A stretch of DNA of 64,000 nt from Bacteroidota bacterium (lineage in GTDB: Bacteria > Bacteroidota > Bacteroidia > Flavobacteriales_F > PHOS-HE28), in assembly GCA_018267155.1 (NCBI GenBank), contig JAFDZE010000072.1, positions 1,800-65,799 on the forward strand, in the 5' to 3' direction. The notes beneath the pieces were generated by a model, which saw nothing but the letters and a program-made list of their open reading frames with translations, searched no databases and was not told where the DNA came from. A program made the position numbers and the translations under genes. Positions 25,841 to 35,194 of the stretch are shown in pieces. Every line of letters begins with the position of its first letter. The first letter of the stretch is position 1.

Positions 25841-26204
25841 GCGGAACTACAAGGATCCGGCGCTACGGAATGGGCCGTTGATACCGTGGAAGCGGAATAT
25901 CCACGCTCCGGTGTTCACTCGACCGTGCGGGCCGTGGCCTGTGCACCAGCGGGTATGGTCCTGCATTCGCGTACATCATAGGTGCTGTTCAGGGCAAAAC
26001 GGGCCTTGCCCACCCCATTCTTCGGGGAGGTGGCCCACTCCAACGGTCCTGGACGCTCCGTTGTTACTCCACGGATCCGTGCATGAACCACTGTGGAGGT
26101 CGTCATCCGGGATCATCGATCCATGCGCACCTTTGTGTCGGCCCAGTGTATCGTCCTGACCCGTTCCGCGTACAAGCGTCCTCTTCTCACCACACACCAT
26201 CTGC
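25841..26204. other. Intergenic region between MBOAT gene and ppsA
   Basis: These 364 bp separate the divergent MBOAT and ppsA genes. A minus-strand open frame at 25915-26106 has coding-like codon use but no recognisable family. A CACCTTTG box (26128-26135) could be the ppsA -7 element, which would leave a leader of about 65 nt. Nothing else stands out. Confidence 0.5.
25915..26106 (-). CDS. Possible small hypothetical protein or gene remnant
   Basis: A 63-residue open frame. Its second half (LEWATSPKNGVGKARFAL, then STYDVRECRTIPAGAQATAR) uses codons typical of this genome, while the first part is less convincing. I recognise no family. It may be the 3' end of a decayed gene rather than a functional one. 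Confidence 0.2.
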   Translation of the reverse strand: MTTSTVVHARIRGVTTERPGPLEWATSPKNGVGKARFALNSTYDVRECRTIPAGAQATARTVE

Positions 26205-28682
26205 ATGAGCACCCCGACCTTCCTCAAGTGGCTTCACGAAGTTGAACTGAAGGACATCCCGACCGTGGGCGGCAAAAACGCCAGCCTCGGCGAGATGATC
26301 CAGCACCTGGGCAAGCTCGGCGTTCAGGTGCCGGGAGGCTTCGTGGTCACCGTGGCCAGTTACGAGGCCTTCATCGCGCACAATGAACTGGACCAGAAGA
26401 TCCACGATATCGTGGCCGGGTTGGATACCGATGATGTGGAGAACATCCGACGCACCGGCCTGGCCGTGCGCACACTTATCAAGAACGGGAAGTTCCCCGA
26501 GGAGATCTGGAAGGGCATCATGGCCCGGTACGACGAGCTGAGCCAGAAATACGGCCAGGATGCCACCGATGTGGCCGTGCGCAGCAGTGCCACCGCCGAG
26601 GACCTCCCCGACGCCAGCTTCGCTGGGCAGCAGGAGACCTTCCTGAACATCCGGGGCCACCAGGACCTGATCAGTGCCGTGCGCAACTGTTTCGCCTCGC
26701 TGTGGACCGATCGCGCCATCGTGTACCGCCAGAGCCTGGGTTACGACCACTTCAATGTGGGGATCAGCGTGGGTGTGCAGAAGATGGTACGCTCCGATCT
26801 GGGCGCCAGCGGCGTGGCCTTCAGCCTGGATACCGAAAGCGGTTTCCGGGACGTGGTACTCATCAACGGCAGCTACGGCCTGGGCGAAATGGTCGTGCAG
26901 GGCGCCGTGAGTCCCGATGAGTTCCTGGTCTTCAAGCCCACCCTGGCCGAGGGCTACAGCGCCATCATCGAGAAGAAGATCGGCAACAAGGACCGCAAGA
27001 TGATCTACGGTGTGGAGCCCGGCAAGCCCACGCTCACCATCCCCACCGAGCGCGCCATGCGCAACCGCTTCTGCATCTCCGACGACCAGGCCCTGGAGAT
27101 CGCACGCGGCGTGACGGCCATTGAAAAATACTACTCCGCCAAAAAGGGCCACTGGTGCCCCATGGACGTGGAGTGGGCGGTGGACGGCCTGAGCAAGCAG
27201 CTCTTCATCGTGCAGGCCCGGCCCGAGACGATCCACAGCCGCAAAGCCACCGATCGCGTGGTGGAGTACCGGCTGGACGCCGCATCCATGTCCGGAGGCG
27301 CATCGCCCGAGGTGATCGCCAAGGGTGTGGCCATCGGCGACAAGGTGGGTGCTGGCAAGGTGCGCATCCTCTTCAGCCTGGACGGGCGGGGTGGCGGTAC
27401 CGACGGCAAGGACTTCCAACAGGGTGACGTGCTGGTGACCGACATGACCGATCCCGATTGGGAGCCGATCATGAAGAAGGCCAGCGCAATCATCACCAAC
27501 AAGGGCGGCCGCACCTGCCATGCCGCCATCGTGGCCCGCGAAATGGGCGTGCCGGCCATCGTGGGGTGCGGCAACGCAACCGACCTGCTCGATACCGGGA
27601 TGGAGGTAACGGCCAGCTGCTGCGAGGGCGATACCGGCGTGATCTACAAGGGGATCGTCCCCTTCACGCGCGAGGAGACCATGCTGAACGACCTGCCCGA
27701 GGTGCGCACGCCGATCATGCTCAACGTGGCCAGCCCCGACCTGGCCTTCAAGTTCGCCGCCCTGCCGAATGCCGGTGTGGGCCTGGCCCGCGAGGAATTC
27801 CTCATCAACAACTACATCCAGGCCCACCCCCTGGCCCTCCTGCAGCACAAGGAACTGGGCGATGTGGCCCTCAGCGGCAAGATCAGCTACCTGATCAACG
27901 GGTACGAGGACGAGGAGACCTTCTTCGTCAAGCGCCTCAGCTACGGCATCGCCAAGATCGCCGCCGCCTTCCACCCCAACAAGGTGATCGTGCGCTTCAG
28001 CGATTTCAAGAGCAACGAGTACAAGAACCTCCTGGGCGGCGAGCATTTCGAACCCGATGAGGAGAACCCCATGATCGGCTGGCGCGGCGCATCGCGCTAC
28101 TACAGCGATGCGTACAAGGAGGCCTTCGGGCTGGAGTGCAAGGCCCTGCGCCGCGTGCGCGAGAAGATGGGGCTGAAGAACGTGGTGGTGATGGTGCCCT
28201 TCTGCCGAACGGTGGAGGAACTCAAAAAGGTAATGGCGGTGATGAAGGAATACGGTCTGGAGCGCGGCAAGGAAGGCCTCGAACTCTACCTGATGGCCGA
28301 GATCCCCAGCAACATCATCCTGGCCGAGGAGTTCGCCCAGTACATCGACGGCTTCTCCATCGGCAGCAACGACCTTACCCAGCTCACCCTCGGGCTCGAT
28401 CGCGACAGCGCGCTCGTGAGCCACATCTACGACGAGCGCAACGAGGCCGTGAAGGGCATGATCCGTTCGCTCATCAGCTCGGCCAAACGCACCGGCACCA
28501 AGGTGGGCATCTGCGGCCAGGGCCCCAGCGACTTCCCCGATTTCGCGCAATTCCTCGTGGAACTCGGGATCGATACCATCAGTGTCACACCCGACAGCCT
28601 GCTGAAAACGCGCCGGGCCATCGCTGAAGTGGAGAAGACCATCACAGCGAAGGGCAGCAAGGCCAGGATCCAGGCGAACTGA
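26205..28682 (+). CDS. ppsA: Phosphoenolpyruvate synthase
   Basis: An 825-residue three-domain enzyme that makes PEP from pyruvate and ATP, releasing AMP and phosphate; it feeds gluconeogenesis. The N-terminal ATP-grasp-like domain shows VGGKNASLGEM and VRSSATAEDLPDASFAGQQE. The central swivel domain carries the phospho-histidine His439 in GGRTCHAAIVARE. The C-terminal PEP/pyruvate barrel shows FSDFKSNEY, NPMIGWRGASRY, SIGSNDLTQLTLGLDRDS and GICGQGPSD. The length is normal. It is a single gene with a 65-70 nt leader if the CACCTTTG box is the promoter. Confidence 0.97.
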   Translation: MSTPTFLKWLHEVELKDIPTVGGKNASLGEMIQHLGKLGVQVPGGFVVTVASYEAFIAHNELDQKIHDIVAGLDTDDVENIRRTGLAVRTLIKNGKFPEEIWKGIMARYDELSQKYGQDATDVAVRSSATAEDLPDASFAGQQETFLNIRGHQDLISAVRNCFASLWTDRAIVYRQSLGYDHFNVGISVGVQKMVRSDLGASGVAFSLDTESGFRDVVLINGSYGLGEMVVQGAVSPDEFLVFKPTLAEGYSAIIEKKIGNKDRKMIYGVEPGKPTLTIPTERAMRNRFCISDDQALEIARGVTAIEKYYSAKKGHWCPMDVEWAVDGLSKQLFIVQARPETIHSRKATDRVVEYRLDAASMSGGASPEVIAKGVAIGDKVGAGKVRILFSLDGRGGGTDGKDFQQGDVLVTDMTDPDWEPIMKKASAIITNKGGRTCHAAIVAREMGVPAIVGCGNATDLLDTGMEVTASCCEGDTGVIYKGIVPFTREETMLNDLPEVRTPIMLNVASPDLAFKFAALPNAGVGLAREEFLINNYIQAHPLALLQHKELGDVALSGKISYLINGYEDEETFFVKRLSYGIAKIAAAFHPNKVIVRFSDFKSNEYKNLLGGEHFEPDEENPMIGWRGASRYYSDAYKEAFGLECKALRRVREKMGLKNVVVMVPFCRTVEELKKVMAVMKEYGLERGKEGLELYLMAEIPSNIILAEEFAQYIDGFSIGSNDLTQLTLGLDRDSALVSHIYDERNEAVKGMIRSLISSAKRTGTKVGICGQGPSDFPDFAQFLVELGIDTISVTPDSLLKTRRAIAEVEKTITAKGSKARIQAN

Positions 28683-28782
28683 GCGGGGACCGGGCGGAGG
28701 CCCGTACCAAGTGGCCGATCCCGCGGATCACGGTGATCGGGGTCCGGCGAAGCGCCCCGGGGCCGTGGGTGTGCGGCTTCGT

Positions 28783-28790
28783 TACATTCG
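28783..28790 (+). promoter_or_regulatory. Possible -7 box of the M1 peptidase
   Basis: TACATTCG lies 21 nt before the ATG at 28812. It is the same octamer found upstream of the CUB-like gene. Confidence 0.35.
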
Positions 28791-28811
28791 GCGCCCACGC
28801 AGCTTCGACAC

Positions 28812-31250
28812 ATGCGATCATTCCTCGTGACCACGGTAGCGGCCCTCGCACTGGCCGCCACCGCCAGCGCCCAGCCCTACCGCTTCGGTTGCCACTACTT
28901 CCGCAACGCATCGTACCATCCGCATCGGCCACAACTGATCGGCGTCCGCGAAGGCATCCTCGACGTGATCGCGCGCAGCGACACCTTCGATATCCTGCAC
29001 TACGACATCGCACTGGACATCACCGATGTGGGCGGACACACGATCAAGGCGGCGACCGGCGTGACATATACCGCACTGGTGGCCGATGCGCCCCTCCGAC
29101 TGGACCTGATCGATGCGCTCACCGTGGATTCGGTCACCTCATCCGGCGGTCCACTGCCCTTTACCCATGCGGACAGCCTGCTCACGATCGTCCTGGGCCC
29201 CACGGCCATCGGGGATACGGGCACCATAACGGTACACTATCACGGCATACCCGGATATGATACCGATTGGGGCGGCTTCCGATACCAGAACGGGTACATT
29301 TACAACCTCGGCATCGGTCTAAGCACCATCCCGCCCAACTTCGGCAAGGTCTGGTACCCGTGCTTCGACAGCTTTGTTGAACGTGCCACCTATGCATACC
29401 ACGTGAAAAGCGCAGGCACCTACCGGGCGCACTGTCAGGGCCAGTTCCTGGGTGAGACCCAACTCGGCGGCGATACGGTGGTGCGTTCCTTCGCCCTGGA
29501 CCACGCGATCCCCACGCACATCTCGGCCATAGCGGCGGCCAACTACGCGGACAGTAACTGGACGCACACCGGCGCGTACGGCGACATTCCCGTGCGCCTC
29601 ACGGCGAAGCCCGCGGCCCTCGCCGGCATGGTGAGCAAGTTCGCCAGCCTGGGCGATGCCATCGACTGCTACGAATTCTGGTACGGCCCGTACCCGTACG
29701 ACCGTGTGGGCTACGCGCTCACCACCGACGGTGCGTTGGAGATCGCCGAGAACATCGCCTATCCGGACTTCATGCCCGAGCAATCGCTGTTCGACAACCG
29801 CGGTCTGTTCGGCCACGAACTGGGCCACCATTGGTGGGGCGACAACGTGACCCCGCGCATCCACAATCACATGTGGCTGAAGGAAGGGCCGGCCGAGTAC
29901 AGCGGGCATCTGCTGGAGGAATGGGCCTTCGGGCACGATGCCTTCGTGGATGTGGTGAAGGACAACATGAAGTACGTCCTGGAAGAGGCGCATCTGCAGG
30001 ACGGCGGCTTCCAGGCACTGAGCCCCATGCCCGACGAGCACATCTATGGGCTGCATACCTATTACAAGGGAGCGGCTGTCATGCACAACCTGCGCGGCTA
30101 CCTCGGCGATACGCTTTTCCGCCAGGGCATGAGCGCCGTGCAACTGGATCTCGCACTGAGCGCGATGGACCCGGCGGGTTTCCAGGCAGCGCTCGAAGCC
30201 TCCACCGGAGCGGACCTGAGCGACTTCTTCACCGACCAGGTCTTCACTCCAGGATTCTCGGTATTTACCGTCCAGGCCATGCAGAGCCAGCCACAGGGCA
30301 ACGACCATCAGGTGGACCTGACCCTGCGCCAACGCCTGCGCGGCACCACCGGTATGCACCATAACGTCCCGCTCGACATCACACTGATCTCCGCCACCGG
30401 CGAGAGACAGGAGTACAACGCCACGGCGACCGGGGAGTACACCACCGTCCAACTCACCAGCCCCTTCGAACCCGCGATGGCGGTGCTGAACGGACACAAC
30501 CGGTTGAACCAGGCCCGCATGGATCACGAATTCACGGCCGTGCCCGGCGTGAACTTCGCCAGTGCGCTGCCGTACGTGGACTTCCGTGTGGACGATATCG
30601 ATCTGGTGGACAGCACGCTCATCCGGGTGGAGCACATCTGGGCCGGCGCCGGGAACGACCCCAAGGAGTGGGGCATCTTCGAAGTGAGCGATGCGCACTA
30701 CTGGATCGTGGACGGCCTGTGGCCCGCTGGCACCGCGCTGAACGGCCGCGTGTACTACCACGCCCATACCGATGAGCTGGACGAGGACCTTTATGGGGCC
30801 TCCGAAGCCGATGCCATACTGGTTTACCGGGAGAACGCCGAGACTCCCTGGCGCCTGTGTCCGGATGTCACCCTCGTCCTCGGCAACCTTACGGACGGGA
30901 GCGGCAACATGAAGATCGATACCCTGCGGAAAGGCCAGTACGCGTTCGCGAAAGGCAACGTCATCATCGGTATGGAGGAAACCGACAGCAGACCCCTGGA
31001 TCTCGGGATCGTTCCAGATCCGGCCGATGATCACATCCGTGTTCGTGGCCGGTACGAGGGGGCGGCAACGCTCTTCTTCGATGTCCTCGACATGGATGGC
31101 GGCCTGGTGCAACGCACCACCGTGGCGGTGGCGAACACGTTCGACCGCAACGTTCCCGTGGCCACACTTCCGGCGGGCAGCTACCTGTTGCGCGCTCATG
31201 ATGGCAAGGGTGGCCTGATCGGTACCGGCCGCTTCAGCGTGATGCACTGA
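28812..31250 (+). CDS. Secreted M1 family metallopeptidase with T9SS sorting domain
   Basis: An 812-residue secreted zinc aminopeptidase. A signal peptide (to about TASAQ) leads into the M1 N-terminal domain. The zinc site is HELGH at 335-339 with the third ligand E358, in the classic HExxH-x18-E spacing. GALEIAENIAY stands in the position of the GAMEN motif; its form GALE-x-x-EN is unusual. The C-terminal 80 or so residues are a T9SS sorting domain (LGIVPDPADDHIRV, GSYLLRAHD). It would digest peptides outside the cell or at the surface. Confidence 0.9.
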   Translation: MRSFLVTTVAALALAATASAQPYRFGCHYFRNASYHPHRPQLIGVREGILDVIARSDTFDILHYDIALDITDVGGHTIKAATGVTYTALVADAPLRLDLIDALTVDSVTSSGGPLPFTHADSLLTIVLGPTAIGDTGTITVHYHGIPGYDTDWGGFRYQNGYIYNLGIGLSTIPPNFGKVWYPCFDSFVERATYAYHVKSAGTYRAHCQGQFLGETQLGGDTVVRSFALDHAIPTHISAIAAANYADSNWTHTGAYGDIPVRLTAKPAALAGMVSKFASLGDAIDCYEFWYGPYPYDRVGYALTTDGALEIAENIAYPDFMPEQSLFDNRGLFGHELGHHWWGDNVTPRIHNHMWLKEGPAEYSGHLLEEWAFGHDAFVDVVKDNMKYVLEEAHLQDGGFQALSPMPDEHIYGLHTYYKGAAVMHNLRGYLGDTLFRQGMSAVQLDLALSAMDPAGFQAALEASTGADLSDFFTDQVFTPGFSVFTVQAMQSQPQGNDHQVDLTLRQRLRGTTGMHHNVPLDITLISATGERQEYNATATGEYTTVQLTSPFEPAMAVLNGHNRLNQARMDHEFTAVPGVNFASALPYVDFRVDDIDLVDSTLIRVEHIWAGAGNDPKEWGIFEVSDAHYWIVDGLWPAGTALNGRVYYHAHTDELDEDLYGASEADAILVYRENAETPWRLCPDVTLVLGNLTDGSGNMKIDTLRKGQYAFAKGNVIIGMEETDSRPLDLGIVPDPADDHIRVRGRYEGAATLFFDVLDMDGGLVQRTTVAVANTFDRNVPVATLPAGSYLLRAHDGKGGLIGTGRFSVMH

Positions 31251-31529
31251 GATCCCGGGCGATCGACAGGTATCCGATCACCCAGTATGGGTATGACCAT
31301 ACGGGTCGACCGGTGATGAGGCGACAGGGAAGAACGGTCGATCAACCGGGCATGGCCAGGTACAGGAGCGGACGGATGTGAAGGTGTCCAAAGATCCCTG
31401 CATCTCTCTGGCCTCGTTGAACTCCCCTGCCCGGGTGCGGCTATCGCTCGCCGACCGGGCAAGGGACGTCCTGCCCTTCCTGTCTTGGAGGGTAACCTTG
31501 GTTGCCCGCGATCCGTAGGAGCCGAAGAC

Positions 31530-32180
31530 ATGAAGAAAACGCATACCCCCATCTACCGGCGTTGGAGCACCGTGATCAGCGCGGCCGCTCTCTCCACCAT
31601 CGCGTTCGGCGATCCCGCTGAACTCCCTGCACACTCCATGTACGATATGGCGCCGCCGGTCCAGTTGATCAGCTTCACCGTCACCCAGGATCAACAGTTC
31701 GTCCGCTTGGATTGGGTGACCGCCTCCGAATGGAACAACGTCAAATTCGTACTGGAGCGCTCCACCGATGGTGAGGCCTTCGGAACGATCGGCATCGTGC
31801 TGGGTGCGGGGAACAGCAGCCAGATGATCACCTACAAGTGGCTCGATCGCACACCTCCCGATGGCGTAGTGCAATACCGCCTCCAACAGATCGATGGCGA
31901 TGGCCAGTCCACCTACTCGCCCGTGGCCACGATCGACATGGGCACGGGGCCGGATCCCGTGGTCTCCCCCAATCCCATCGCCGCTGACCAGTTCACCTTG
32001 AACAACGTGGCCATTGGCAGCCAACTGGAGATCCGCACCATGAACGGCGCGCTCGTGCGCTTCCTCACCGCCACTTCCAGCACGGTAAAGTACGGCGATC
32101 TGGAACCGGGCACGTATCTTCTGCGCATCACGGATCCTGAGACCGGTGCGGTGAAGCTGACACGCTTCGTGCGGCAGTAG
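31530..32180 (+). CDS. Small T9SS-sorted secreted protein
   Basis: A 216-residue protein with an N-terminal export signal. A fibronectin-like module of the kind common in Bacteroidota follows (VRLDWVTASEWNNVKFVLER ... VQYRLQQIDGDGQSTYS). A type A T9SS sorting domain ends it (VSPNPIAADQFTL, PGTYLLRITD). The function is unknown; such minimal proteins are often surface or cargo-type proteins. The ATG at 31530 was chosen because the signal peptide begins there. Confidence 0.8.
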   Translation: MKKTHTPIYRRWSTVISAAALSTIAFGDPAELPAHSMYDMAPPVQLISFTVTQDQQFVRLDWVTASEWNNVKFVLERSTDGEAFGTIGIVLGAGNSSQMITYKWLDRTPPDGVVQYRLQQIDGDGQSTYSPVATIDMGTGPDPVVSPNPIAADQFTLNNVAIGSQLEIRTMNGALVRFLTATSSTVKYGDLEPGTYLLRITDPETGAVKLTRFVRQ

Positions 32181-32202
32181 ATCATCACACTTGAGCTTCC
32201 GG

Positions 32203-32237
32203 AAGGGGTCGTCTCGAAAGAGGCGACCTCTTTCTTG
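32203..32237 (+). terminator. Terminator after the small T9SS gene
   Basis: A 9-bp stem with one G-T pair (GGTCGTCTC with GAGGCGACC, GAAA tetraloop) is followed by TCTTTCTT. Confidence 0.85.
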
Positions 32238-32240
32238 TTC

Positions 32241-32634
32241 GTGCCCTCCGCTTCGTTCATACAGATCCCAGGAGCCGCCTACCTGCAACACTCACAAAGC
32301 TGTGCTATAGAGTCGGCACGATCTCGTTCTGGGACACCCTTAGGCCAGTTGATCCGAGAACAGTAAGAGATCCGTCAGCTGCGATCAAAACCAAATAATG
32401 CCGCCCCTTTAAGAGGCGACAGCCCTGGCACCCCGGTCCGGCGCACCGCATGGTGCATGTTGATCTGGAAGCCCGGACCGGCGGCGTTAACGCGCTGTCT
32501 TTGCGCTGGCCATTGATCACTGTAATAGAGGTACAGTTCCCGGTTGAGGCGGGTGCTCACGGCCGGAGCCACCGAACACGGTGGATCCGGGATCCGCTGG
32601 TGGAAGCGAAGGGGCCTGAGAGTCAAAGGGCGGG
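32241..32634. other. Intergenic region with a possible gene remnant
   Basis: Nearly 400 bp between the terminator and the response-regulator stop. On the minus strand two overlapping frames look like pieces of one frameshifted gene (see 32305-32634). No other signal is visible. Confidence 0.4.
32305..32634 (-). pseudogene. Possible frameshifted remnant of a small protein gene
   Basis: Read from high to low coordinates, one frame gives RELYLYYSDQWPAQ and GFQINMHHAVRR. At about LKG (near 32405) a shift to the next frame gives HYLVLIAADGSLTVLGSTGL. Joined, this resembles the small phage- or element-type proteins that contain a (F/Y)-V-V-L-xxxG-x-x-R/T-x-LG strand pattern, but I cannot name the family. 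It has no proper start. It could be chance. Confidence 0.25.
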
Positions 32635-33279
32635 TCACCCTTTTCCCGGGTACACCTTTTTCACCGCTTCGTGACGGCTGCTCACCTGCAGCTTGTCATA
32701 CACGTTCCGGATGTGGACCTTGATGGTACCTGTGGCGCATCCCATGCGCTCGGCGATCTCCTTGTACATGAGTCCTTGGGCCAGGCCGTCGATGAGTTCC
32801 TTTTCTCGCGGAGTGAGGTCGTGGTCGGCGATCCTTTCGCGGGTCCTGCTCTGAAAGGAGTCCACGACCAGCCGTGCTATGGCGGGGCTCATGGGTGAGC
32901 CACCTTCCACAAGCTGGTGGATCGCTTCCACCAGCTGCCTCGCACCGGTGTTCTTCAGCAGGTAGCCGCTCGCCCCTGCGCACAAGGCCTGGAAGATGTA
33001 CGCCGGGTTCTCGAAGACAGTGGTGATAAGGAAGAGCGAGGAAGCCCGCATCGGTTTGGCCTCTGCCACGCACTCGATACCGTTGCGGCCCGGCATCCCA
33101 ATGTCCATGAGCACCACGTCCGCTTCGATCGTGGGCCAGGCCTTCAGGAAATCTTCGCCATTGGCGAAGCTTCCGGCCACGAACAGACCCGGTTCCTTCT
33201 GCAGGATCAGTCGGGTGAGGTCACGGATCTCCGCATCGTCCTCCACGATGATGATGCGGGTCCGTCTCGCTTCGGCCAT
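32635..33279 (-). CDS. NarL/LuxR-type response regulator
   Basis: A 214-residue two-component regulator. The receiver domain has the acidic pair EDD (13-15), the phospho-acceptor D59 in VVLMDIGMPG and the conserved lysine in GYLLKNTG. The C-terminal LuxR-type helix-turn-helix is LTPREKELIDGLAQGLMYKE followed by IAERMG and TIKVHIRNVY. The ATG at 33279 is preferred over a TTG three codons upstream. It is 10 nt downstream of the second kinase gene and is the last gene of the operon that starts with the two Asn-ending peptides, so it is the obvious partner of both kinases and a candidate regulator of the 38522-38688 promoters. Confidence 0.94.
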   Translation of the reverse strand: MAEARRTRIIIVEDDAEIRDLTRLILQKEPGLFVAGSFANGEDFLKAWPTIEADVVLMDIGMPGRNGIECVAEAKPMRASSLFLITTVFENPAYIFQALCAGASGYLLKNTGARQLVEAIHQLVEGGSPMSPAIARLVVDSFQSRTRERIADHDLTPREKELIDGLAQGLMYKEIAERMGCATGTIKVHIRNVYDKLQVSSRHEAVKKVYPGKG

Positions 33280-33289
33280 CGCTCGCAAG

Positions 33290-35179
33290 TTATCGCGGAC
33301 CCGGTCCCGGGCGTCCCCTGGCGGAGATCACGGTGCCCTTCCCCATTGCGCTCTCCAGCCGCCAGTCTCCACCATGCCGTTCGATCCGTGCGCGCATGTT
33401 GTGCAACCCGTTCCCACCGCCTTGGGCCGTGCCCGGGATGAAACCGGCACCATCATCGGCGATGACCAGTTCGAAGTACGGGCCATCGAGCATCAGTCGC
33501 ACACGAACGTTCGTCGCATGGGCGTACTTCAGTATGTTGTTGAATGCCTCGTTCACCACCAGGTGCATATCGCGACGCAGGTCCGGTTCCATCAAATCAT
33601 CCGGTCTGGCGCACGAAAGGTCCAGGTCGAAAGCAATGCCATTGTCACCCAGCAAGCGGTGGCCGAGTTCCCGAACATGGTCCAGCATTCCCTGGTTCGT
33701 GTCGCGGGCGGGATCCACGGCCCACACGATGTCGCTCATATTCTGGCTGACGAATCTGGCGTGTTGGCCGATCCGTGAAATGGCGTGCCGTGTCTCGGAG
33801 AGCTGGTCCGCATCGTTGGCAAGGGCCACATCACTTAAAAGGCGGATCTTGGTGAGGGTGGCCCCGATCTCGTCGTGGATGTCACGAGCGATCCGCGTGC
33901 GCACCTGCTCGGCCTCGCGTTGCTTCTCGCTGGCCACCAGTTGTGCCTGCGCGAGTTGGATCTGCTCGTTCTTCCTGTGCAGTTCATCGGCGTATCGGCT
34001 CTTGGAGCGGAACGAACGGTACAACACGAAGGCCAGTGCGAAGGCCAATGAACCGATCGCAACGGCTGCCCGTTTCTGGGAGCGCTCACGTATCGATGCG
34101 GCCCGTGCCAGGGCGATGGTCTTTTCGTGCTGGAAGTCACTGTGCGCCTTCTCCGTGGCCCGGACCTTCTCGATATCCATGTCCTTATCGTGCGCCGCTA
34201 TGGCCGCTTGTTGATCCGCGTACGCTTGGTGCATGTGGCCGACCTGCACATGTGCGAGCGATCGCAGGAGCAGCAGATGGAGCTGCACGTTATGGTCCTC
34301 GATCTCCTCGGCCAATACAAGCGCACTGTCCATCAAATGCGTGGCTTCAAGGGATCTGCCCGCGCCGAGCAGCAGCCGCGACTCACCGGCCACCCATCTG
34401 GTGTACGCCATCGGGTCCTTGAGCGCCGGGAGGAAACGGCGCGTGGACCTTTGCATCGAGTCCGCTTCCGCCCACCTCCCGGCCTTGTGCAGGGCTTCCC
34501 CCATGTTGATGTACGTGTTGACCAGATGGTGGTCGTTGTCCTGTCCGATGTACAGTTGAGCGGCCCGTCCATACCAGTACAATGCACTGTCGGTGGAACC
34601 GATGTTGCCGTGGATCACACCCAACTCGTGGTATGCATTGGCGATGTCAGGTCCGGGGGGAAGTGTATCGAGTACGGTTATCGCGCGCCGTACCATGGCC
34701 AGTGCGCCCTGCTGATCGTCGATCTCCCGCAACGCGAAACCCTGGTAGGACAAGGCAGCGCCCATATCCTTGGCTATGTGCAGCTTCTCCGCGTAACGGA
34801 ACATCTGCTGGAAGGCCACGATGGCCGAATCGAAACGGGAAGCCGAGTACCAACTCATGCCGCGGACGCGGCAGAGCTGCACAAGCCAGAACTCCTTGCG
34901 CGGATCGGGGTGACCGACCCGCAAGCACTGAGCCGAGCCGCGATCCCCGTACGCCCGCGCACTGTCCAGATCCCCCTCGAAATAGAAGCTCCTGGCCAGA
35001 TAGTAGCATGCCTTCGCGTAGCTGGTGTCATCCGCCGCGTGGCCCAAGATGGTACGCAGGCTGTCGATGTCCGACCGTTGCGCCCTGACGAACGGGGCCA
35101 GAAGGATCATGCACGCCGCGATGAGTGAACGCGCGATGGCGAGGGCGCACGAACCGCATGTCTCGCTGTTGCCTTTCAT
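33290..35179 (-). CDS. TPR sensor histidine kinase 2 (HisKA_3 type)
   Basis: A 629-residue kinase. An N-terminal signal-like segment is followed by a tetratricopeptide-type helical region (about 40-340), one membrane segment (AAVAIGSLAFALAFVLYRSF), a coiled linker and a HisKA_3 domain. The phospho-histidine lies in RIARDIHDEIGATLTK (about residue 435). The HATPase has NEAFNNILKYAHA, IADDGAGF and GGNGLHNMRAR. This layout places the TPR sensor outside the cytoplasm. It is a close paralogue of the kinase just upstream (15-nt gap); the kinase cores share MSDIVWAVDPARDT and RLLGDNGI. Its partner should be the NarL-type regulator 10 nt downstream. Confidence 0.93.
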   Translation of the reverse strand: MKGNSETCGSCALAIARSLIAACMILLAPFVRAQRSDIDSLRTILGHAADDTSYAKACYYLARSFYFEGDLDSARAYGDRGSAQCLRVGHPDPRKEFWLVQLCRVRGMSWYSASRFDSAIVAFQQMFRYAEKLHIAKDMGAALSYQGFALREIDDQQGALAMVRRAITVLDTLPPGPDIANAYHELGVIHGNIGSTDSALYWYGRAAQLYIGQDNDHHLVNTYINMGEALHKAGRWAEADSMQRSTRRFLPALKDPMAYTRWVAGESRLLLGAGRSLEATHLMDSALVLAEEIEDHNVQLHLLLLRSLAHVQVGHMHQAYADQQAAIAAHDKDMDIEKVRATEKAHSDFQHEKTIALARAASIRERSQKRAAVAIGSLAFALAFVLYRSFRSKSRYADELHRKNEQIQLAQAQLVASEKQREAEQVRTRIARDIHDEIGATLTKIRLLSDVALANDADQLSETRHAISRIGQHARFVSQNMSDIVWAVDPARDTNQGMLDHVRELGHRLLGDNGIAFDLDLSCARPDDLMEPDLRRDMHLVVNEAFNNILKYAHATNVRVRLMLDGPYFELVIADDGAGFIPGTAQGGGNGLHNMRARIERHGGDWRLESAMGKGTVISARGRPGPGPR

Positions 35180-35194
35180 TCCTTTTCGACGTGA

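Noticed and set aside
26187-28550. 787-codon minus-strand frame opposite ppsA
   Set aside because: The ppsA protein is conserved over its full length; the opposite frame is a codon-bias shadow with no recognisable domain.
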